From NCBI GenBank assembly GCA_037501455.1, contig CM074855.1:53885001-53949000 (forward strand): a DNA stretch of 64,000 nt. The letters are read 5' to 3'. Of this stretch, positions 55,835 through 64,000 are shown piece by piece (the stretch's first letter is position 1; each line of letters starts with the position of its first letter). This stretch comes from Lantana camara (taxonomy: Eukaryota > Streptophyta > Magnoliopsida > Lamiales > Verbenaceae). The position numbers and the translations under genes were made by a program. A model generated the notes under the pieces. That model had not been told where the DNA came from. It made no database searches and saw only the letters and a program-made list of their open reading frames with translations.

Positions 55835-58386
55835 TGTAACGCCCCAAATTTTATTAATCATAATTTTCGGTTTATTATAGTTTATAAATTTCGTTTATCA
55901 ACCTTTCATGACATTTCATGAAATTATAGTAAAATTTGAATTTATTTCATAACTTGAAAATATGTATTGCATGGAATATTTACCGAGAGTGTTTCAAATT
56001 ACCAAATTGTCCCTCAATATTCAATTTAAAACTTTGGGGACCTAATTGCATAATCTTCCAAGGACTTAATTGAACAAATTTCAAATTGTTGCACACTTGA
56101 TTGTATAAATTCACAAATTAAGGGATTAATTGGCAATTAGCATATTTCACAAAAATCAAGAATGGAATATAACGGTATAAGCTTCTTCAAGCTTCTTTGA
56201 TCAATTCTATCAAAATTTCTCCAACATATCCATCTCTCTCTCACTCTCGGTATATTAAAGAAAAGAGAAAGGAGTGACTTTTCATTCCATCATCAAGATT
56301 TCAAGAAATATTTCATGGAAATTTCGAGATCATCATCATCCTCATCTCTTTTCTCCATATTTTCATCTTCAAGGTTGGTTTGGCATGAGTTTATGATTCT
56401 TGATCATGTTAGAAATGGTTAGGGTTTGGGATTTGTATGACAGGTGGATTCTTGGTAGATGAAAGCATGATTGTGTGATCATAGCATGAATTATGACATG
56501 ATTTCTTTATGAATTCTTGAATAATTGAGCTTGGATGATCAATATGATCATGAACATGAAACCTTGGATTCCTTGATAAATTTCCATAGTTTGAGTGTTT
56601 AAAGTGTTATATTATCACCTTTGAACATATATGCATCATGCTTCCAGAAAATCATAGCTTTGTTGATTGAAATTGGGATTTTGGTTGCTTTGTTGATCAT
56701 TCCCGTAGCTCTGGCCCTGTTCTGCTCTGTTTTTCTTCAGTTGCAGAACTGGGAACGACCGTTCCCAGCCTCAAGGCATTGTGGGAACGGGCGTTCCCTC
56801 CTTTTCAAATGAAACTAGGCGGCCGAGCCTGGGAACGGCCGTTCCCATTTTGGCCTTGAGGCCGGAAGGGCCGTTCCCAGACAAAACGCACTTTTCAAAT
56901 TAAAAATCGTTGGCGCGTCTTTGGGGTATGGGAACGACCGTTCCCATTTACAAAGGGAACTCGGAACGGCCGTTCCCACCTGACTTACAGAACAAAATAT
57001 TCTGCATAAAATTACGATTTTAGCCCCTCGATCCAACGACTTCTTTGACCCCGAATTGCTATAATATGTGCTAATATGTAGTGAAACAACAAGTTATCAT
57101 GCCACATTGTATTTTCGTGGTCGTCTCGATACATTTTGGCCGTTCGTCATATTTGGTCCATTTTAGGTCATGTCTCATGTATACACGTCGTGTTTGTACA
57201 GGTCACGAGGTCGTGAACGAGGGACAAGCTCCCTAGAACGTATCCTTGGCGTATTTTGCAAGAAAAGTGAGGTTTAGTTACTAATTATATAGCACCCTAT
57301 AACCTTTATGTGAACTTTCAAGGCAAAAAGGTATTTACATATTTTCTTAAACTTCTTTCCAAAGGGTTAAAACAATTTCAAACAAATCGGACTCATACAA
57401 AGCAATGCATGTGGTTCGATTAATAGCAGGATCATGCAAAGCAATGCATGTATTGCAAGTATATCATGATTGTTAGTGGCGAGTAGTATGATAGCACATT
57501 GGGCCCGAGGGTATGTGTACGAGTCAACCGGGAAAGCATCGGGCTGACGGGTAGCTCTACACACCCCTCAACACTGGGATGACCCCTGAATCCACCAGGA
57601 GGTTGGTGGAGGAAGGAATCCCGCACGTGGGAGTCATGCTCCTGACTTGCGTAGCATGGATGGATAGGGCTTTGCAAACCCACCATCACTCGGAGTGAAG
57701 GAGTTCATGAATGAATACGTGTACACCATAAATGAATTGCCTTATCACATGATAATTTAACTAGCCTGTAATGATTCACTATTGGTGTAAGGTTGGAAAC
57801 GCCCTCACTCGCCAGGGCCACGTATCAATAATATGAACTTTAAATTAATAAATTCGATGATTGTAATCTCGGGCGATGGATATTATATTTTCACTCATAT
57901 TACTTTTATGGTTAAAAACATTACCCGAGGTCACAACGTGCATGTTACTTGTGTTATACATATATTACTGCCTCACTCAGTCTTCCATGGACTGACACCC
58001 CACCTTTCAGGTACTTGAGAGCAGTCGTGTGCTAGGCGGGAGTCGAGTCAGGTCGCGCACTTCACAGAGTCTAGCCTTTCATTTTGTGTACAGAACTTTT
58101 GGGTGTCATGTTATGACCGTTACTATCACATGTTGGATATTTTGATATGAATAATACGCAAGAGATGATAATGTATTGATAGTTAAATACAGTATTTATA
58201 CATATGAATTATTCGGTGCTTCCGCTTTATTTTATTGCATGTGTAGTTTAGTTCCCGCCTAGCTTGTTGGTATTGCATTGTCACCCGTTCGCTATAGTTT
58301 TGATATATGTATGGACTTTCCATTTCATACGTGAATCGAGGCTACAGTGCGGGGGTGTGGCACCTCCACGTGTAAGGGGTGCTACA
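55835..58386 (+). mobile_element. 5' LTR of element N
   Basis: 2552 bp, TGTAACGCCCC to GGGTGCTACA. Predicted splice sites: TTCAAG|GTTGGT (exon end 56373), cassette exon 57202-57266 (TTGTACAG before, GAAAA|GTGAGG after), CAGTC/GACTG hairpin 57978-57994 and acceptor CCTTTCAG at 58010. Palindromes 56749-56976. Confidence 0.93.
56749..56976 (+). repeat. Palindrome cluster, GGGAACGGCCGTTCCC type (LTR N1)
   Basis: Six units in the same order as in LTR A, with the weaker GGAAGGGCCGTTCCC unit again fourth. The 3' LTR has the set at about 61050-61277. Confidence 0.9.
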
Positions 58387-58393
58387 CCTAAGG

Positions 58394-58405
58394 TGGTATC
58401 AGAGC
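58394..58405 (+). other. Primer binding site, element N
   Basis: TGGTATCAGAGC, 7 nt after the 5' LTR, complementary to initiator tRNA-Met. Confidence 0.9.
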
Positions 58406-58642
58406 CCGGTTGCAAAACCGAGGTTCTCGAGTCGTGTCAAGTGAGTTTAGGTCGAACGGCATAGGAATACTTGTTACGTGAGAAGTCGGTGCTTAATTGA
58501 ATTATGTGAACCACTTGAATTCTTGAATTATTTGAATTTCTGAGATTCTTTGAAATGTGTGCTGCATTAACTTTATGAAATTATTTGCACACATTTTGCA
58601 TCTATTAACCAAACCATGCATGTATAGTGATCTCATTTCAGG

Positions 58643-59758
58643 ATGGATCATGATAAACATCATCGTGACCGGTCCCCGAGACATAGGCATCATCATCACC
58701 ACCGCTACCATCGTCATGAGGAGTCACCCCCTTCTCCACCTCCTCAAGCCCAGCCCCAGGATTTTATGAACGCCGTGGTAGGGTTAATCGATCAGAGGAT
58801 ACAGGAAAGGGTTCCTCCCGTACCACCTAAACAGATAGCACCACCAGGTAACCCTATTTCTGCTATACTTCGAGAATTTCAGAACCAACAACCCCCGAAG
58901 TTCTACAAGGGTGATGACATTCAGGCTGAAATGTGGCTCAAAGAGATCGATAGGATTTGGCAGCTCATTCCGTGTGACTCCCAGGAAAAAGCTCGCTGCA
59001 CTCTCACTTTGATTTAGGGCGAGGCTTATTCCTCGTGGGAAAGTATTCAGATCGTATTAGAGGCTGTCGGGGAAACTATCAATTGGGAAGTATTTGTCAG
59101 AGAATTCCGAAACAAGTTTATTCCTCCAGCTTCACGTACTCGGAGGTTGAGAGAATTTACCGAATTAAGGCAAGAAGGAAGATCTGTGGGTGAGTACATA
59201 GCGGAATTTGAACGCTTATCTCGCTATGCACCCAACATAGCGAGTGACGATTTCCACAAAGCAATGCAATTTGTGCAAGGACTCAGACCGGACATACAGG
59301 ATGCTCTGAAGGCCGCTAATACAAGTACTTGGGCCAAAGCTACTACGAAGGCGTTGAAGGTTGAGGATTCGGACAACGCAAGAAGGCCTGTTCCTCCTCT
59401 CGAACAGGACTTAGTCTCAGGATCAAGACCAGATTCTAATATAATGAAAAGATCCATTAGTGATTCGGTTCTACCACCTCCGGAAAGACCTAAAAAGAAG
59501 AAGTCTCAGAATAATAGATCGGCTTCAGGGAGTGCTTCTACTATGACTTCGCCATCACAGTCAGGAAATGTTCTTTGCACATATTGTGGGCGCGATAATC
59601 ATACCTACGAGGTTTGTCGGGAACGGTTAAATCTATGTATGAGATGCGGGAGTAAAGAACATCAAGCAAATATGTGTCCGAGGCGAAGAGAAAGAACAAG
59701 AATAGCCCGAGGTATCAACTACGTTCATAGCAAATTCAACGGTGAACGGTATCATTAA
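58643..59758 (+). pseudogene. gag: gag of element N, interrupted by one in-frame stop
   Basis: A 371-codon frame broken only at codon 125 (59015-59017, TAG), where the A gag has a Gln codon. The ATG follows CATTTCAG|G, an acceptor-like site. Parts: His/Arg-rich N-terminus with a run of histidines (1-30), gag domain (about 65-220; AEMWLKEIDRIWQL, INWEVFVREFRNKFIP, SVGEYIAEFERL, STWAKAT) and a Lys/Arg-rich linker. Two complete CCHC knuckles follow, CTYCGRDNHTYEVC (312-325) and CMRCGSKEHQANMC (332-345). One Trp of the conserved GEAYSWW motif is Ser here. Clearly homologous to the A gag. Inactive unless the stop is bypassed. Confidence 0.92.
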
Positions 59759-60135
59759 ACATGCATATCACGAGCATTATGAATTTTATCATCATTATAA
59801 ATTTGGCTAGCAATAATGTGCTCCTTTATGGAAAATAAATTAATGGGGTTGGCATGATTATAACTGCTTTGCTTCTTACGTGATAAATGTGTATCTCCGT
59901 GATTTTGGGTTGTTACCTTGAGTGAGTCCGGGAGACGGGGTTCTCCCGTTATTTGTCAAGAGCGAGAGACAGGGTTCTCTCGTTACGTGCCAAGAGACGG
60001 GGTGCTCTCATTCCTTGTTGAAAGACGGGGATCTTTCACTTCTTGTTCAAGAGACGGGGTTCTCTTATAACTCGTGCATTATTGGAAAACTCGAAAGTGG
60101 ACCTGGGGACCAGGTCCTTTTAAGGGGAGAAGAAT
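59759..60135 (+). other. 3' internal region of element N
   Basis: About 380 bp. It opens with the protease-like scar in the +1 frame (V-N-G near 59742), then AT-rich sequence, five mini-hairpins (59929-60066), the palindrome GGACCTGGGGACCAGGTCC and the PPT TTTTAAGGGGAGAAGAAT. Confidence 0.75.
59929..60066 (+). repeat. Mini-hairpin array, element N
   Basis: Five hairpins: CGGGAGA/TCTCCCG (59929-59948), CGAGAGA/TCTCTCG (59963-59982), AGAG/CTCT (about 59993-60008), TGAAAGA/TCTTTCA (60019-60038) and AAGAGA/TCTCTT (60049-60066). Loops are CGGGGT, CAGGGT or CGGGGA. Four different arm sequences, all fully paired. Confidence 0.9.
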
Positions 60136-62687
60136 TGTAACGCCCCAAATTTTATTAATCATAATTTTCGGTTTATTATAGTTTATAAATTTCGTTTATC
60201 AACCTTTCATGACATTTCATGAAATTATAGTAAAATTTGAATTTATTTCATAACTTGAAAATATGTATTGCATGGAATATTTACCGAGAGTGTTTCAAAT
60301 TACCAAATTGTCCCTAAATATTCAATTTAAAACTTTGGGGACCTAATTGCATAATCTTCCAAGGACTTAATTGAACAAATTTCAAATTGTTGCACACTTG
60401 ATTGTATAAATTCACAAATTAAGGGATTAATTGGCAATTAGCATATTTCACAAAAATCAAGAATGGAATATAACGGTATAAGCTTCTTCAAGCTTCTTTG
60501 ATCAATTCTATCAAAATTTCTCCAACATATCCATCTCTTTCTCACTCTCGGTATATTAAAGAAAAGAGAAAGGAGTGACTTTTCATTCCATCATCAAGAT
60601 TTCAAGAAATATTTCAAGGAAATTTGGAGATCATCATCATCCTCATCTCTTTTCTCCATATTTTCATCTTCAAGGTTGGTTTGGCATGAGTTTATGATTC
60701 TTGATCATGTTAGAAATGGTTAGGGTTTGGGATTTGTATGACAGGTGGATTCTTGGTAGATGAAAGCATGATTGTGTGATCATAGCATGAATTATGACAT
60801 GATTTCCTTATGAATTCTTGAATAATTGAGCTTGGATGATCAATATGATCATGAACATGAAACCTTGGATTCCTTGATAAATTTCCATAGTTTGAGTGTT
60901 TAAAGTGTTATATTATCACCTTTGAACATATATGCATCATACTTCCAGAAAATCATAGCTTTGTTGATTGAAATTGGGATTTTGGTTGCTTTGTTGATCA
61001 TTCCCGTAGCTCTGCCCCTGTTCTGCTCTGTTTTTCTTCAGTTGCAGAACTGGGAACGACCGTTCCCAGCCTCAAGGCATTGTGGGAACCGGCGTTCCCA
61101 CCTTTTCAAATGAAACTAGGCTGCCGAGCCTGGGAACGGCCGTTCCCATTTTGGCCTTGAGGCCGGAAGGGCCGTTCCCAGACAAAACGTACTTTTCAAA
61201 TTAAAAATCGTTGGCGCGTCTTTGGGGTATGGGAACGACCGTTCCCATTTACAAAGGGAACCCGGAACGGCCGTTCCCACCTGACTTACAGAACAAAATA
61301 TTCTGCATAAAATTACGATTTTAGCCCCTCGATCCAACGACTTCTTTGACCCCGAATTGCTATAATATGTGCTAATATGTAGTGAAACAACATGTTATCA
61401 TGCCACATTGTATTTTCGTGGTCGTCTCGATACATTTTGGCCATTCGTCATATTTGGTCCATTTTAGGTCATGTCTCATGTATACACGTCGTGTTTGTAC
61501 AGGTCACGAGGTCGTGAACGAGGGACAAGCTCCCTAGAACGTATCCTTGGCGTATTTTGCAAGAAAGGTGAGGTTTAGTTACTAATTATATAGCACCCTA
61601 TAACCTTTATGTGAACTTTCAAGCCAAAAAGGTATTTACATATTTTCTTAAACTTCTTTCCAAAGGGTTAAAACAATTTCAAACAAATCGGACTCATACA
61701 AAGCAATGCATGTGGTTCGATTAATAGCAGGATCATGCAAAGCAATGCATGTATTGCAAGTATATCATGATTGTTAGTGGCGAGTAGCATGATAGCACAT
61801 TGGGCCCGAGGGTATGTGTACGAGTCAACCGGGAAAGCATCGGGCTGACGGGTAGCTCTACACACCCCTCAACACTGGGATGACCCCTGAATCCACCAGG
61901 AGGTTGGTGGAGGAAGGAATCCCGCACGTGGGAGTCATGCTCCTGACGTGCGTAGCATGGATGGATAGGGCTTTGCAAACCCACCATCACCCGGAGTGAA
62001 GGAGTTCATGAATGAATACGTGTACACCATAAATGAATTGCCTTATCACATGATAATTTAACTAGCCTGTAATGATTCACTATTGGTGTAAGGTTGGAAA
62101 CGCCCTCACTCGCCAGGGCCACGTATCAATAATATGAACTTTAAATTAATAAATTCGATGATTGTAATCTCGGGCGATGGATATTATATTTTCACTCATA
62201 TTACTTTTATGGTTAAAAACATTACCCGAGGTCACAACGTGCATGTTACTTGTGTTATACATATATTACTGCCTCACTCAGTCTTCCATGGACTGACACC
62301 CCACCTTTCAGGTACTTGAGAGCAGTCGTGTGCTAGGCGGGAGTCGAGTCAGGTCGCGCACTTCACAGAGTCTAGTCTTTCATTTTGTGTACAGAACTTT
62401 TGGGTGTCATGTTATGACTGTTACTATCACATGTTGGATATTTTGATATGAATAATACGCAAGAGATGATAATGTATTGATAGTTAAATACAGTATTTAT
62501 ACATATGAATTATTCGGTGCTTCCGCTTTATTTTATTGCATGTGTAGTTTAGTTCCCGCCTAGCTTGTTGGTATTGCATTGTCACCCGTTCGCTATAGTT
62601 TTGATTTATGTATGGACTTTCCATTTCATACGTGAATCGAGGCTACAGTGCAGGGGTGTGGCACCTCCACGTGTAAGGGGTGCTACA
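60136..62687 (+). mobile_element. 3' LTR of element N
   Basis: 2552 bp, the same length as the 5' LTR, with the same landmarks at an offset of 4301 bp. Its cassette-exon donor reads AAAG|GTGAGG. Ends GGGTGCTACA, then TSD TGTGG. Confidence 0.95.
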
Positions 62688-62692
62688 TGTGG

Positions 62693-63263
62693 GCCCAAGA
62701 ATAAGGTTATTTTGTCAAGAATTAAGTAAGTTATGGTCAAAACCGTAAAAGGTGGCAAATCTGTGCGAGATTCAGATTTCGGGGGAAATTTGGAGGCTCA
62801 AACGGGCTTAGAAAAATACAAAGGTAGGTTCAAAAGCTTCCAATTTTCGTTATGAGTACAGCGCCTCTTCCGGAATTCAAATCCAAATTCCTGAGCCCAA
62901 GTTACGCCTTCCGGAACACAAGGTCCGCTAAAACGAGTTAGGCCCTCGAGTCCCTTAACAAATAAAATGGTGTTAAAACTGTATCAAATAAACTCTAAGA
63001 TAATAAACGAGCACATAAGCACATTCATAAATCATATAATTCATGCATGGAAAATTGTCACAAAAATCGGAGTTGAAAACGAGGTTAAACGAATTAAAAA
63101 CGAGTTGAAAAGGTTCGAAAACGTTTAAAATTTTAAAGATAAGGCATATTAGAACTATTCAAATATTCAAATAATTCATATAATTGCATACTCAATTAAA
63201 TAAATACGCACTTAGCACACTCTTGAGGTCTTACCTGAAAGGCCGAAGAGTGGGGATGTTACA
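62693..63263 (-). mobile_element. Minus-strand solo LTR M, right part (LTR start)
   Basis: 571 bp. The minus-strand LTR start is TGTAACATCCCCAC at 63263, followed by TSD ACGTG (63264-63268), matching 27472-27476 some 36 kb away. Confidence 0.88.
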
Positions 63264-63268
63264 ACGTG

Positions 63269-63546
63269 GACCGGTTTTAGGGCGTCGGAATAGCAAATGG
63301 TCTCCAAAAATTATGAGATTAACGTCATCCATCTCAAAACGTCAAAATGAATCCAACTGTGAAAACGGATCTCAAATAACTCATCCCAAACTTAGTTTAA
63401 TTCAAAGAAATTTCAAAGCAATCTATTGATGTTCTTATCCCGAACTAGCTTGATAGGGTTACGTTCGTTCTAACGGATTCATCGGGTGAACTTCCCACGA
63501 TCCTAACACTTGCAAACTTAAACATTTAGAAAAACAGGGTGTCATA
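63269..63546 (-). mobile_element. Minus-strand solo LTR H, right part (LTR start)
   Basis: 278 bp. The minus-strand LTR start reads TATGACACCCTG, one transition away from the usual TGTGACACCCC at its second base and with a CCCC to CCCT change. It is followed by TSD TAATT (63547-63551), matching 24809-24813. Confidence 0.85.
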
Positions 63547-63551
63547 TAATT

Positions 63552-64000
63552 TCTTTGATTTGACAATTTTTATGTATGAACAATGTGCTATGATGTATAT
63601 ATGTTTGTTTTGGTATGATTTCGATGCATGCATACGAGCTATGAACTTGTTTTCCCTAAGTGCTACGTGTGACGCCTCCTTGCACCTAATTACCTTCTTT
63701 ATATGTTTTCAACTTGTATGTGCTTAGGATATGATGTATTTGAATGTATTATATGTTTGTTTAATGTGTTATGTGTTTGGGATTAAGTGTCGGTTACGTG
63801 ATAAATGTTAAATGCTTTGACTTTGCCTAAGTGTAAAACCGTTATGGCTTGCATTGCATCATTCGCATTCATATGCATTTTCCGAGAATCTATATGGTTC
63901 ATTTTGAGTGTAAGTATGTCTTTGATATTTGTCTTATTTAGAGGAGTATCCTGTTAGTGACGAGGTCACTCGGTAGGCGTTGGTTTTGGTCTCTTTTGCC
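63552..64000 (+). mobile_element. 3' LTR of element G, right part (continues past the window)
   Basis: Resumes the G LTR interrupted at 24813. It contains the block with GGTTCATTTTGAGTGTAAG that precedes the cassette exon in other LTRs; a predicted acceptor CCTGTTAG near 63957 opens an exon that runs off the window. Confidence 0.8.

Larger units (their letters stand above)
55835..62687 (+). mobile_element. Complete element N, TR-GAG-like
   Basis: 6853 bp with perfect TSD TGTGG (55830-55834 and 62688-62692), two 2552-bp LTRs and a 1749-bp internal region with PBS, one gag frame (interrupted), mini-hairpins and PPT. The LTRs differ at roughly 24 positions by eye (about 1%). It is a sister family to A: related gag, same palindromes, but LTR sequence largely diverged. 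Confidence 0.95.

Overview
This window looks like gypsy-rich heterochromatin of a flowering plant, probably a eudicot. I see no host gene, rRNA, tRNA or CRISPR. Almost every base can be assigned to large, non-autonomous Ty3/gypsy-type LTR retrotransposons nested in one another. Their LTRs are unusually long (2.4-4.0 kb), start TGTRAC/TGTRRY and end in TACA. Where an internal region survives it has a PBS matching initiator tRNA-Met (TGGTATCAGAGC), at most one gag-type ORF, no reverse transcriptase or RNase H, and a PPT. This fits the class called TR-GAG (terminal-repeat retrotransposons with a GAG domain); element J, without gag, is LARD-like.

Layout, reconstructed from LTR ends and 5-bp target-site duplications (TSDs). 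Left arm: tandem element A (1-6799) lies in the internal region of B (6800-9001, 3' LTR 9002-12846). B lies against a Ty1/copia-like LTR relic (12847-13857), then minus-strand LTR C (13858-16398), then plus LTR D (16399-18180). D ends inside the gag of G (18181-18356 and 22342 onward), which is also split by the 4-kb solo LTR F (18357-22336, TSD GGTTG). Right arm: the 3' LTR of G (23364-24813, resuming at 63552) is split by solo LTR H (24814-63546, TSD TAATT). H is split by solo LTR M (27477-63263, TSD ACGTG). M is split by LTR I (27535-54175) and by full element N (55835-62687, TSD TGTGG). I is split by full element J (27798-50710, TSD GTTAT). The 5' LTR of J is split by solo LTR K (32554-34925, TSD GTCCA) and solo LTR P (35419-48916, TSD CATAA). 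P is split by full element Q (35446-45799, TSD CCAAA). That is seven nesting levels: G>H>M>I>J>P>Q.

How the parts work together: Q has the only open gag (39112-40320) and nearly identical LTRs, so it is the youngest and the best candidate for recent activity. The gags of A and N each carry one in-frame stop. None encodes pol, so movement must depend on enzymes supplied by another element.

The most unusual signals recur across diverged families. (1) Just upstream of the PPT, tandem mini-hairpins with G-rich loops keep their stems through compensatory changes. (2) In the LTR, downstream of a consensus 5' splice site, there is a cluster of 3-6 palindromes whose arm sequence is family-specific while the layout is conserved. 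(3) The LTRs share a predicted exon - intron - 64-91-nt cassette exon - intron - exon structure, and gag ATGs sit directly on an AG|G acceptor. (4) All families carry the same pol-deletion scars: a protease N-terminus ending before the catalytic Asp, and the last codons of pol abutting the PPT. Together these suggest an old, diversified pol-less retrotransposon lineage with its own structured RNA signals. All percentages and counts were made by eye.
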